39,898 bases of DNA from Nemertoderma westbladi (lineage: Eukaryota; Xenacoelomorpha; Nemertodermatida; Nemertodermatidae): the NCBI GenBank assembly GCA_032718475.1, contig JAUCBJ010000879.1:1-39898 (forward strand), given 5' to 3'. The translations under genes and the position numbers were made by a program. Positions 1 to 10,434 of the stretch are shown here, in pieces (position 1 is the first letter of the stretch; each line of letters begins with the position of its first letter). The notes under the pieces are model-generated. The model made no database searches, was not told the origin of the DNA, and saw only the letters and a program-made list of their open reading frames with translations.

Positions 1-705
1 CATGCATTGGAACTAAGTTCGCATGCATTGGAACTAAATTCGCTTTCGTTTTTCTCTAGTTATTGGAACTAAGTTCGTCTAAATTGGAACTAAATTCGCC
101 AAAATTGGAACTAAATTCGTTTCCATTGGAACTAAGTTCGCATCCATTGGAACTAAGTTCGCATGCATTGGTACTAAATTCGCATCCATTGGAACTAAGT
201 TCGCATGCATTGGAACTAAATTCGCTTGCATTTGGAACTAAATTCGCTTCCATTGGAACTAATTCGCATCCATTGGAACTAAGTTCGCATCCATTGGAAC
301 TAAGTTCGCATCCATTGGAACTAAGTTCGCATCCATTGGAACTAAGTTCGCATCCATTGGAACTAAGTTCGCATGCATTGGAACTAAATTCGCTTGCATT
401 TGGAACTAAATTCGCTTCCATTGGAACTAAATTCGCATCCATTGGAACTAAGTTCGCATCCATTGGAACTAAGTTCGCATCCATTGGAACTAAGTTCGCA
501 TCCATTGGAACTAAGTTCGCATCCATTGGAACTAAGTTCGCATCCATTGGAACTAAGTTCGCATGCATTGGAACTAAGTTCGCATGCATTGGAACTAAAT
601 TCGCTTTCGTTTTTCTCTAGTTATTGGAACTAAGTTCGTCTAAATTGGAACTAAATTCGCCAAAATTGGAACTAAATTCGTTTCCATTGGAACTAAATTC
701 ACATG
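1..705. repeat. 21-bp tandem array
   Basis: Tandem repeat with a 21-bp unit (core cattggaactaagttcgc), running off the left edge of the window. The unit is a multiple of three and lacks stops in several frames, so both strands stay open for about 180 codons, giving 7-residue peptide repeats (ELSSHPL on plus, MDANLVP on minus). I see no sign that these are genes. A variant block with tttttctctag recurs at about 50 and 611, so a stretch of about 561 bp has itself been duplicated. Confidence 0.95.
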
Positions 706-1082
706 AGGCTTAAATTCGAACTAAGTACGGGGAATCTTTTAAATTATTATCTTTTTCTATTTGTCTCAATTTCTGTAATAATTTTAAATTATTATCTTTT
801 TTTTATTTGTTTGTTTTAAAGACGCCTTTTGGTCTAGCAACTTGTAATTATGTGCATCTTAGTAATATTTTTTAACAATTTTAGCACTTTTTACTTATGC
901 AGATGCAGTGGTCTTTTAATTTTCGTAAATTTTCTAATCGTGCCCATATTTGTACTGGCATAGTCCATAGTTAACCGTTAGTGTACCTGGTTTACCTACC
1001 GTAAGTGTACCTGGTTGTTCTTTCTCCGGTGTAATAAATAAATTTTATTTTACATATTGTCACTGTGAAATAATAATTATAA
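706..1082. other. AT-rich non-coding stretch
   Basis: No coding, RNA or repeat feature recognised. The sequence has two similar AT-rich runs around 735-800 and a short repeat of gtgtacctggtt near 980-1015. Confidence 0.5.
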
Positions 1083-1240
1083 TATTAATATTGGGTAATT
1101 GGTTTCGGTTGGATTATATACGGCTTATTGTTGAAAATCTATAAAATATATAATAGATTACAGATTATATAATATATTTTATAGATTTTCAACCATAAGC
1201 CGTATATAATCCAACCGAAACCAATTACCCAATATTAATA
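1083..1240. repeat. Near-perfect long palindrome (hairpin or MITE-like)
   Basis: The left arm (about 1083-1154) and right arm (about 1172-1240) are inverted copies with a single mismatch over about 68 bp, around a spacer of about 17 bp. The outer ends read tattaata. The right arm alone recurs at 6907-6980. This could be a MITE-like element or a foldback. No transposase is present. Confidence 0.85.
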
Positions 1241-1351
1241 GGGGATGGACAGTGATCCACCCTACCCTACCATCCCTACCCATCCCTACCCATCCATAGT
1301 TGTAATTTAGAGTAGATTTGATAAGATAAATAAATGAATAGAAAACGAAAT

Positions 1352-1924
1352 AGTAGTAGTTTTATTGACCTAATATATATAACATTATACATAATTATAA
1401 TATGATAGCGCAAGCACAACAATAACATATAGTCACACTGTTGACAATACTGGAAAGAAAAAATCTTCAACCATTAATTAAGTCCATCTAATGGTAGTCG
1501 TTTAAAAATAATATAACTTCACAAAAACAAAAATAAACAAAAATTGAATATTAATAGGTATGGAGTTTGTAAAGCCTGTAATACTTAGTACTGATCTCTG
1601 TATAATTGATACAGACAACTTAATATTACTAACTGCTAAGTATATATCTCTAATACTTCTGTGATAAAACGGCACAAATAAGTATTATTTTTGTTAGAAC
1701 AAAATAAATTGCTTAGACTTATACTAGTGGAATTTATTTCCTTATATTTAGCTCGTAATTGATTAGTTAGTGGGCAATGTAGTAGGACGTGGGTTTCGTC
1801 TTGGATTGAGTTGTTGTCGCACTGGCAAACTCGGAGCTCGCGTGGTTTGCGACTCCACCTTCCCGTTTCGACAGCTAGCCTGTGGGACATTAGTCTTATG
1901 CGACTAAAGCTAATTCTGAGTATA
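1352..1924 (-). mobile_element. 5'-truncated LINE fragment (C-terminal zinc finger)
   Basis: Absent from the otherwise matching copy at 7093/7094, which acts as an empty site. The minus strand encodes about 84 residues (1636-1890) ending in a LINE C-terminal region: an ETGRW box, then C-x-C, then a DETHV...C segment, the CCHC-type motif at the end of many non-LTR ORF2 proteins. It closely resembles the C-terminus of the LINE at 18.7-19.9 kb (EIGRW, CKC, ESHV...C), so both belong to one family. The 3' end carries a short ACT microsatellite tail. Only the distal tip of the element remains and no reverse transcriptase is left. Confidence 0.75.
1636..1890 (-). pseudogene. LINE ORF2 C-terminal fragment
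   Basis: About 84 codons of an ORF2 C-terminus with GRW and CxC...H...C motifs. The reverse transcriptase part was lost by 5' truncation at insertion. It is a fragment without independent function. The clade cannot be assigned from this piece alone. Confidence 0.65.
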
Positions 1925-2016
1925 CACTAGGCCTAATGGGTATAATCTAAGCCATTAAACCTGAATTACCTCTGCATAACTAACATTAGTTAGGCCTACC
2001 TCCTACAAAGCCTTAC

Positions 2017-2028
2017 AGAGCAACGAAT
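2017..2028 (+). repeat. 12-bp target-site duplication, left (RTE-A)
   Basis: agagcaacgaat occurs here and again at 4287-4298, directly bracketing RTE-like copy A. The second half continues as copy B, so copy A inserted into the 5' end of copy B. Confidence 0.85.
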
Positions 2029-4286
2029 TATTATTATTGTGGCCAAGGTAAGACTTAGTCTGCGTGCTAGCAGAACAACGAAATCTGCCTTGCCACGGCA
2101 TGACTGGTCCTCTCTGTTGCAACAGCCAAGTGTGAGATCCAGCTTCACACTACAGCTGAGCAACAGGTATGAGGCTCTTGCCTCTGAGGCGGCAGATCAC
2201 TGTGAGGGCTATACTGCCTTTACAGAAGCAGTTAAGTTAGCAGCTGCAGAAACAGTTCCTGTATACCCTCGAAACAGGAAAAGGGCCCCCTGGACTGACA
2301 ACAAAATTCAGAAGTGCCGAAATGACCTTCATAAGGCGCAGAAAGAGTCCCGACTCAAACAGACTACAGCGGCCAAGAATGCAGTTAAAGCTGCATCTAG
2401 GTCCCTGAACAGGCAGTACTCTGTTAATCTACAGGAGCTAATAAACCAACAGGTTGATGCCATCAATGATGCTGACGACAGCAGGCAATCATCCCAGGCA
2501 TGGAAATCGATCAATCTGCTTACTGGGCGGAAAAGCCAACCAACCACCAAGGTTAAGGCTGAATCACCAGCCGATCGCCTCAATGGTTGGAAAGCCCACT
2601 TTGAAAAGCTCCTCAATAATGACAGGGTATTGCCTGATAACTTTATAGAAGTAAAAGTGTCTGAGTCTGTACTCCCAGATATTCCCATTGGCGATATCTC
2701 CTTTGCAGAAGTGAAGGCTGCTGCAAAGAGCATTAAGACCAATCGTGCCAGTGGAGTAGATGGTGTTCCCCCTGAGGTCTTTAAAATACCTGAGTGTTTA
2801 AAGCTCATCTATCCCATCATAGTAGACATGTACCGTACAACAAGAGTCCCACAAGAAATGAAAACAAATAAGTTGGTGCCAGTTCCCAAGAAGGGCAACC
2901 TAACACTCTATGGTTCTTTTCGGGGAATCTCATTGATCTCGATTGCTGCAAAACTATACAATAGAATTCTATTAAATCGCATCAGGGATCCCATTGAGAG
3001 ACTGCTACGTGGAAATCAGAATGGGTTCCGTAAAGGTCGTGGGACCATGGAGCCCATTTTGGCACTTAGAAGGATAATTGAAGAGTTATCAAAAAAGAAA
3101 GACAGGCATCTGGCTGTTATATTTGTTGACTTCTTCAAGGCCTTTGATTCAGTCTCTCGCTCACGTATGTTCAGCATACTTTCATTATATGGGATTCCTG
3201 ATGAAATTATTGCAGCAATCAGATCAGTATACGATGGTTCGACAACATTTGTGTCTACTGTTGATGGTGACACAGAACCATTTGAAGTGTTATGGGGCGT
3301 CCTCCAAGGAGACACACTTGCACCATTCTTGTTCATTATTGTGGTTGACTATGTTCTACGCATGTCCTTAGATCATCATAATGATGATGGGGTGATGATA
3401 ACTCCACCTACTGGCTCCAGAAGTCGAGGAAATCCTGCCAAGTACCTAACTGATCTAGACTTTGCTGATGACTTAGGAGTACTCTCAGAATCATTAGAGG
3501 GAGCCCAGCGGCTCCTCAGCTCATTAGAACATGCTGCTTCTAGTGTTGGTCTTTTTATTAACTCCAGAAAGACAAAAATTCTGACAGTTAACTTTGAAAG
3601 TCCTCAGCAAGTCTCTGATCGGATGAGCATAAGCTCAAAGGATGGTATGCTTGAGCATGTGGACGACTTCTGTTACCTGGGATCATGGATCCGGAAGTCA
3701 GGTGAGGACCTTCGAATACGTAAGGGAAAGGCATGGGCAGCCTTGAATAGGCTTTCCAGGATTTGGAAGTCACCTAGAATTAATCGGAAACTTAAGGTCC
3801 GATTATTCAGAGCAGCAGTAGTTCCAGTACTCCTCTACGGGAGTCCATGCTGGGCTCTAACTGCTGAGGACACCAAATCTCTGGATGGCACATTCACAAG
3901 AATGCTACGCCGGGTACATTGTGTCAAGTACAATGCACACATCTCCAACCAGACACTATATAACATTGGAGGTGTCTCATTGGTTCCCCCAAGCTTGACA
4001 CTAGAACAAAATCGCCTCCGCTTTGCAGGACATTGCTTTCGCCGTGAGGACCAGCCAGTGCATAATCTTGTACTTTGGCAGCCTCATGGAGTGAATAAGC
4101 ATGGTGGACAGCCCATGACTTTCTTGAGACGCATCTTAAAGGACACTGGCCTTAAAGATGCGGATGATCTAGCAAATGTCATGGGTGATAGGGAGTTGTG
4201 GCGGTGCAATTTTGTTGACAAGCCGGCACAGCATTCTTAAAAATGCAGCTGCAATGCAGCATGCCGATCCTAGTAGTAGTAGTAGT
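2029..4286 (+). mobile_element. RTE-like LINE copy A (5'-truncated, RT frame intact)
   Basis: Non-LTR retrotransposon lacking the endonuclease domain but with a complete open reverse transcriptase and C-terminal frame. It ends in a TAG microsatellite (about 4270-4287) rather than poly-A, as is usual for RTE-superfamily elements. It is bracketed by a 12-bp target-site duplication and sits inside copy B. Its near-identity to copies B, F and G points to a fairly recent family expansion. The clade call (RTE superfamily) rests on domain order and motif style and should be checked by phylogeny. Confidence 0.85.
2039..4240 (+). CDS. RTE-like ORF2 reverse transcriptase (partial)
   Basis: An open frame of about 733 codons with no in-frame ATG at its start. 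The frame opens at the truncation junction, so the first codon is not a real start. The first 190 residues are the linker after the endonuclease. The reverse transcriptase follows: fingers with RASGVDG and FRGISL, GFRKGRG, motif A in VDFFKAFDS (Asp about 364), LQGDTLAP, and motif C FADD (Asp about 477 and 478). After that come the YLGSWI thumb box and a C-terminal domain with LLYGSPCW and a histidine/cysteine-poor tail. The enzyme would copy element RNA into DNA at a nicked target. Without its AP endonuclease and promoter this copy is unlikely to move on its own, although the catalytic residues are intact. Confidence 0.9.
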   Translation: MAKVRLSLRASRTTKSALPRHDWSSLLQQPSVRSSFTLQLSNRYEALASEAADHCEGYTAFTEAVKLAAAETVPVYPRNRKRAPWTDNKIQKCRNDLHKAQKESRLKQTTAAKNAVKAASRSLNRQYSVNLQELINQQVDAINDADDSRQSSQAWKSINLLTGRKSQPTTKVKAESPADRLNGWKAHFEKLLNNDRVLPDNFIEVKVSESVLPDIPIGDISFAEVKAAAKSIKTNRASGVDGVPPEVFKIPECLKLIYPIIVDMYRTTRVPQEMKTNKLVPVPKKGNLTLYGSFRGISLISIAAKLYNRILLNRIRDPIERLLRGNQNGFRKGRGTMEPILALRRIIEELSKKKDRHLAVIFVDFFKAFDSVSRSRMFSILSLYGIPDEIIAAIRSVYDGSTTFVSTVDGDTEPFEVLWGVLQGDTLAPFLFIIVVDYVLRMSLDHHNDDGVMITPPTGSRSRGNPAKYLTDLDFADDLGVLSESLEGAQRLLSSLEHAASSVGLFINSRKTKILTVNFESPQQVSDRMSISSKDGMLEHVDDFCYLGSWIRKSGEDLRIRKGKAWAALNRLSRIWKSPRINRKLKVRLFRAAVVPVLLYGSPCWALTAEDTKSLDGTFTRMLRRVHCVKYNAHISNQTLYNIGGVSLVPPSLTLEQNRLRFAGHCFRREDQPVHNLVLWQPHGVNKHGGQPMTFLRRILKDTGLKDADDLANVMGDRELWRCNFVDKPAQHS

Positions 4287-4298
4287 AGAGCAACGAAT
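4287..4298 (+). repeat. 12-bp target-site duplication, right (RTE-A)
   Basis: Second copy of agagcaacgaat. Here it runs straight into gcagactggacag, the endonuclease region of copy B, which shows the nested insertion. Confidence 0.85.
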
Positions 4299-6889
4299 GC
4301 AGACTGGACAGACTGATGAGGTTCTGATTAAGGACATGGGGCGGTTGGCGACTCGCCCTCGCGTCAGCAGATGATAGTGGCAATGGTGGAATTGGTCTAT
4401 TGATGAATCCAACTGCACATGCATCATTGGACAAAATAGACCAAATCTCTAACCGCATCATCCGTTGCCACTTCTCATGTTCTGGAAGACTGGCTAAGAA
4501 GTTTCCTAAGGTGGTTCTGATTGTGTGCTACTCTCCAACTAATGTTGCCCCTGTAGAGGAGGTGGAAAATTTCACCACAATCTACAAGCATCTACTGATG
4601 GAGTGGATCAGCATGCATTCTTAACATTCCTGGGAGACTTTAATGCAAGTCTGCATCAATCACCTACATCGCCCTGGGTCTATAGCAATAGTGTCAACCG
4701 AAATTCCGTCTATCTTCAGGATTTTATCTCTGGAAATGGATTGTTTTCGGCTGGAACCCAGTTCAAGAAGCGAACTGGAAAGCTATGGACTCATAGTGGA
4801 CCCAGTGGTCACAAGTCCCAGATAGACCATATTCTGTTTCGTAGGAAGTACAGGAGCTCTATACAAGACTGTAATGCATGTACACTTCGACCCTTCTCCA
4901 GTGATCACCGCCTTATTGTGGCCAAGGTAAGACTTAGTCTGCGTGCTAGCAGAACAACGAAATCTGCCTTGCCGCGGCATGACTGGTCCTCTCTGTTGCA
5001 ACAGCCAAGTGTGAGATCCAGCTTCACACTACAGCTGAGCAACAGGTATGAGGTTCTTGCCTCTGAGGCGGCAGATCACTGTGAGGGCTATACTGCCTTC
5101 ACAGAAGCAGTTAAGTTAGCAACTGCAGAAACAGTTCCTGTATACCCTCGAAACAGGAAAAGGGCCCCTTGGACTGACAACAAAATCCAGAAGTGCCAAA
5201 ATGACCTATATAAGGCGCAGAAAGAGTTCCGACTCAAACAGACTACAGCGGCCAAGAATGCAGTTAACGCTGCATCTAGGTCCCTGAACAGACAGTACTC
5301 TGTTAATCTACAGGAGCTAATAAACCAACAGGTTGATGCCATCAATGATGCTGACGACAGCAGGCAATCATCCCAGGCATGGAAATCGATCAACTTGCTT
5401 ACTGGACGGAAAAGCCAATCAACCACCAAGGTTAAGGCTGAATCACCAGCCGATCGCCTCAATGGTTGGAAGGCCCACCTTGAAAAGCTCCTCAATAATG
5501 ACAGGGTATTGCCTGATAACTTTATAGAAGTAAAAGTGTCTGAGTCTGTACTCCCAGATATTCCCATTGGGGATATCTCCTTTGCAGAAATGAAGGCTGC
5601 TGCAAAGAGCATTAAGACCAATCGTGCCAGTGGAGTAGATGGTGTTCCCCCTGAGGTCTTTAAAATACCGTTTAAAATACGTTTAAAGCTCATCTATCCC
5701 ATCATAGTAGACATGTACCGAACAACAAGAGTCCCACAAGAAATTAAAACAAATAAGTTGGTGCCAGTTCCCAAGAAGGGCAACCTAACACTCTATGGTT
5801 CTTTTCGGGGAATCTCATTGATCGCGATTGCTACAAAGCTATACAAATGAATTCTATTAAATCGCATCAGGGATCCCATTGAGAGACTGCTCCGTGGAAA
5901 TCAGAATGGGTTCCGTAAAGGTCGTGGGACCATGGAACCCATTTTGGCACTTAGAAGGATAATTGAAGAGTTATCAAAAAAAAAAAGACAGGCATCTGGC
6001 TGTTATCTTTGTTGACTTCTTCAAGGCCTTTGATTCAGTCTCCCGCTCACGTATGTTCAGCATACTTTCATTATATGGGATTCCTGATGAACTTATTACA
6101 GCAAACAGATCAGTATACGATGGTTCGACAACATTTGTGTCTACTGTGACACATATGGTGACACATAACCATTTGAAGTGTTATGGGGCGTCCTCCAGGG
6201 AGACACACTTGCACCATTCTTGTTCACATGTCCTTAGATCATCATAATGATGATGGGGTGATGATAACTCTACCTACTGGCTCCAGAAGTCGAGGAAATC
6301 CTGCCAAGTACCTAACTGATCTAGACTTTGCTGATGACTTAGGAGTACTCTCAGAATCACTAGAGGGAGCCCAACGGCTCCTCAGCTCATTAGAACATGC
6401 TGTTTCTAGTGTTGTTCTTTTTATTAACTCCAGAAAGACCAAAATTTTGACAGTTAACTTTCAAAGTTCTGCTGGGGACACCAAATCTCTGGATGGCACA
6501 TTCACAAGAATGCTACGCCGGGTTCATTGTGTCAAGTACAATGCACACATCTCCAACCAGACACTATAAAACATTGGAGGTGTCTCATTGGTTCCCCCAA
6601 GCTTGACACAAGAACAAAATCGCCTCCGCTTTGCAGGACATTACTTTCGTCGTGACGACCAGCCAGTGCATAATCTTGTACTTTGGCAGCCTCATGGAGT
6701 GAATAAGCATAGTGGACAGCCCATGACTTTCTTGAAACGCATCTTAAAGGACACTGGCCTTGAAGATGCGGATGATCTAGCAAATGTCATGGGTGATAGG
6801 GAATTGTGGCGGCGCAATTTTGTCGACAAGCCGGCACAGCATTCTTAAAAATGCAGCTGCAATGCAGCATGCCGATACTAGTAGTAGTA
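4289..6889 (+). mobile_element. RTE-like LINE copy B (degenerate, host of copy A)
   Basis: Starts inside the AP-endonuclease domain and ends with the same 3' end (gcatgccgat) and a short TAG tail near 6889. It contains frameshifts, a 12-bp insertion (about 5670), an A-run expansion near 5978, small deletions near 6140 and 6225, and a deletion of about 270 bp near 6468 relative to copy A. It is flanked by the duplicated segment 1165-2015 / 6907-7269. Confidence 0.85.
4330..6848 (+). pseudogene. RTE-like ORF2 (AP endonuclease + RT), broken
   Basis: The endonuclease domain is visible in two frames: GIGLLMNP and the central part at about 4385-4620, then after a 1-base deletion near 4590 the frame 4603-5850 with the GDFNAS box, KSQIDHILF and SSDHRLI motifs of the APE fold, followed by the linker and the start of the reverse transcriptase. 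It stops at 5848 after an insertion near 5846. Later pieces carry motif A (about 6012-6040), FADD (about 6330) and the C-terminal end (6588-6848). In an intact element this protein nicks the target and reverse-transcribes the RNA. This copy cannot make a full protein. Confidence 0.85.
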
Positions 6890-6906
6890 AACCTTACCTG
6901 TCTATT

Positions 6907-7269
6907 TTATATAATATATTTTATAGATTTTCAACCATAAGCCGTATATAATCCAACCGAAACCAATTACCCAATATTAATAGGGGATGGACAGTGATCC
7001 ACCCTACCCTACCATCCCTACCCATCCCTACCCATCCATAGTTGTAATTTAGAGTAGATTTGATAAGATAAATAAATGAATAGAAAACGAAATGCACTAG
7101 GCCTAATGGGTAATTCATAAGCCATTCAACCTGAAATACCTCTGCATAACTAACATTAGTTAGGCCTACCTCCTACGGCCTACCTCCTACGGCCTACCTC
7201 CTACGGCCTACCTCCTACGGCCTACCTTCTACGGCCTACCTCCTACGGCCTACCTCCTACAAAGCCTTA
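6907..7269. repeat. Direct duplication, right copy
   Basis: Right-hand copy of 1165-2015. It contains only the right arm of the palindrome, the C-rich block, no LINE fragment, and then the tctgcataactaacattag segment. About 17 unmatched bases separate it from the tail of RTE-like copy B. Confidence 0.85.
7163..7260. repeat. 14-bp tandem repeat, 7 copies
   Basis: Seven copies of ggcctacctcctac, one with a C-to-T change. The paralogous segment at about 1993-2006 has a single copy, so the expansion happened after the duplication. Confidence 0.9.
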
Positions 7270-7572
7270 GTTTCAAATTAAACGATCATTTTTTATCAGA
7301 TGTTGATATGGGAAGGAAGTAATATAAATAATAATAATAAATAATAGCTGATTACTCTTAAAAAATAAACTAACCGGTGCTAATGAATTTGGTTTATTGT
7401 TTTGATTAGTTTTGTTTTGATTATGATGTTATACTATAATGACGCTTTGCTCTTATGACTTTCTACACCTAATAATTAGCTATCCTTTGTGTGGGGGTGT
7501 ACGGTACCCTTTACCCTTGGCCTGGGGGATTGTGTAAGTTTAACTGTGCCAAGAATCTACCAATAAAACTTA
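7270..7572. other. Non-coding stretch
   Basis: AT-rich with an aat microsatellite near 7325-7345. No gene recognised. Confidence 0.5.
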
Positions 7573-10010
7573 ACTCATAATAATGTATCGTACGGTAAGT
7601 TCTAAAGTACACTGCAGGGCACACTACTGCACAGCACACTACTGCATACTTACCTACTAAGTTACTCATAATAAGTAAGTTCTAAAGTACACTGCACAGC
7701 ACACTACTGCATACTTACCTACTAAAAAAAAAAGCAAATTACTCATAATAAGTAAGTTCTAAAGTACACTGCACAGCACACTACTGCATACTTACCTACT
7801 AAGTTACTCATAATAAGTAAGTTCTAAAGTACACTGCACAGCACACTACTGCATACTTACCTACTAAGTTACTCATAATAAGTAAGTTCTAAAGTACACT
7901 GCACAGCACACTACTGCACAGCACACTACTGCATACTTACCTACTAAAAAAAAAAAAAGCAAATTACTCATAATAAGTAAGTTCTAAAGTACACTGCACA
8001 GCACACTACTGCATACTTACCTACTAAGTTACTCATAATAAGTAAGTTCTAAAGTACACTGCACAGCACACTACTGCATACTTACCTACTAAGTTACTCA
8101 TAATAAGTAAGTTCTAAAGTACACTGCACAGCACACTACTGCACAGCACACTACTGCATACTTACCTACTAAAAAAAAAAAAAAGCAAATTACTCATAAT
8201 AAGTAAGTTCTAAAGTACACTGCACAGCACACTACTGCATACTTACCTACTAAGTTACTCATAATAAGTAAGTTCTACAGTACACTGCACAGCACACTAC
8301 TACATACTTACCTACTAAGTTACTCATAATAAGTAAGTTCTAAAGTACACTGCACAGCACACTACTGCACAGCACACTACTGCATACTTACCTACTAAGG
8401 TTCTCATAATAAGTAAGTTCTAAAGTACACTGTACAGCACACTACTGCATACTTACCTACTAAGTTACTCATACAAAGTAAGTTTTAAAGTACACTGTAC
8501 AGCACACTACTGTATACTTACCACACTACACAACACACTACTGTATACTTACCTACTAAGTTACTCATAATAAGTAAGTTCTAAAGTACACTGCACAGCA
8601 CACTACTGCATACTTACCTTCTAAGTTACTCATAATAAGTAAGTTCTAAAGTACACTGCACAGCACACTACTGCATACTTACCTGCTAAGTTACTCATAA
8701 TAAGTAAGTTCTAAAGTACACTGCACAGCACACTACTGCGTACTTACCTACTAAGTTACTCATTATAAGTAAGTTGTAAAGTACACTACACAGCACACTA
8801 CTGCATACTTATCTACTAAGTTACTCATAATAAGTAAGTTCTAAAGTACACTACACAGCACACTACTGCATACTTACCTACTAAGTTACTCATAATAAGT
8901 ACGGTAAGTTCTAAAGTACACTACCTAGCACACTACTGCATACTTACCTACTAAGTTACTCATAAGTAAGTTATAAAGTACACTACACAGCACACTAATG
9001 TATACTTACCTACTAAGTTACTCATAATAAGTAAGTTCTAAAGTACACTGCACAGCACACTACTGCACAGCACACTACTGCATACTTACCTACTTAAAAA
9101 AAAAAAAAGCAAATTACTCATAATAAGTAAGTTCTAAAGTACACTGCACAGCACACTACTGCATACTTACCTACTAAGTTACTCATAATAAGTAAGTTCT
9201 AAAGTACACTGCACAGCACACTACTACATACTTACCTACTAAGTTACTCATAATAAGTAAGTTCTAAAGTACACTGCACAGCACACTACTGCACAGCACA
9301 CTACTGCATACTTACCTACTAAGGTTCTCATAATAAGTAAGTTCTAAAGTACACTGTACAGCACACTACTGCATACTTACCTACTAAGTTACTCATACAA
9401 AGTAAGTTTTAAAGTACACTGTACAGCACACTACTGTATACTTACCACACTACACAACACACTACTGTATACTTACCTACTAAGTTACTCATAATAAGTA
9501 AGTTCTAAAGTACACTGCACAGCACACTACTGCATACTTACCTTCTAAGTTACTCATAATAAGTAAGTTCTAAAGTACACTGCACAGCACACTACTGCAT
9601 ACTTACCTGCTAAGTTACTCATAATAAGTAAGTTCTAAAGTACACTGCACAGCACACTACTGCGTACTTACCTACTAAGTTACTCATTATAAGTAAGTTG
9701 TAAAGTACACTACACAGCACACTACTGCATACTTACCTACTAAGTTACTCATAATAAGTAAGTTCTAAAGTACACTACACAGCACACTACTGCATACTTA
9801 CCTACTAAGTTACTCATAATAAGTACGGTAAGTTCTAAAGTACACTACCTAGCACACTACTGCATACTTACCTACTAAGTTACTCATAAGTAAGTTATAA
9901 AGTACACTACACAGCACACTAATGTATACTTACCTACTAAGTTACTCATAATAAGTAAGTTCTAAAGTACACTACACAGCACACTACTGCATACTTACCT
10001 AGTAAGTTAA
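7573..10010. repeat. 65-bp satellite array with higher-order repeat
   Basis: About 37 copies of a 65-bp unit (core taagttactcataataagta followed by cagcacactactgcatactt). Some units carry an internal doubling of cagcacactactgca and some carry runs of 9-13 A before gcaaattactc. Distinctive variants such as ccacactacacaac recur at 8521 and 9445, so a block of about 924 bp is itself repeated in tandem. No coding content. Confidence 0.95.
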
Positions 10011-10267
10011 AGTTAATTAATAACTTTACCTTATTTACAAACATTACGTTTTTGAGCAGGCCTCGTGCATATAAATACGGTAAATATACTCCATGGATTC
10101 ATAAAATATATTAAATGAAATAAAATATATAAAATATATTACGTCGACTGAGTAGTACCTGTTTATTATGTACCAAAGGAGCGAGGGAAGTTTATGTAAT
10201 TTTATGATGTACAATAATTTCGTACAATAATGTCCCGAATTTTCCTAAATTATAATGTCAATTTATC
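10011..10267. other. AT-rich spacer
   Basis: No feature recognised between the 65-bp satellite and the 41-bp repeat. Confidence 0.5.
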
Positions 10268-10434
10268 AGAACTCTGGTGACGCAGCCCTCCTCGTATCCT
10301 CGTAACGCAGAACTCTGGTGACGCAGCCCTCCTCGTATCCTCGTAACGCAGAACTCTGGTGACGCAGCCCTCCTCGTATCCTCGTAACGCAGAACTCTGG
10401 TGACGCAGCCCTCCTCGTATCCTCGTAACGCAGC
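10268..10434. repeat. 41-bp tandem repeat, 4 copies
   Basis: Four near-identical units beginning agaactctggtgacgcagcc and containing cctcctcgtatcctcgtaac. Confidence 0.95.

Larger units (their letters stand above)
1165..2015. repeat. Direct duplication, left copy
   Basis: From ttatataatatattttatag through the C-rich ccctacccat block to cctacctcctacaaagcctta this matches 6907-7269. The left copy has an extra LINE fragment of about 573 bp (1352-1924). The right copy instead has the 14-bp unit ggcctacctcctac expanded to seven copies. The pair flanks the two RTE-like copies at 2.0-6.9 kb. Confidence 0.85.

Noticed and set aside
63-620. Long open frames on both strands over the 21-bp array
   Set aside because: They follow from a stop-free 21-bp unit. 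There is no start context, no non-repeat coding part and no domain.
2329-2808. Antisense open frame over the RTE-like RT
   Set aside because: It is a mirror of the coding frame and recurs in all copies (also near 5088, 24440 and 34689) because the RT is conserved, not because it encodes a protein.
7573-10010. CRISPR array
   Set aside because: There are no unique spacers between repeats, the unit is contiguous, and the window is eukaryotic.
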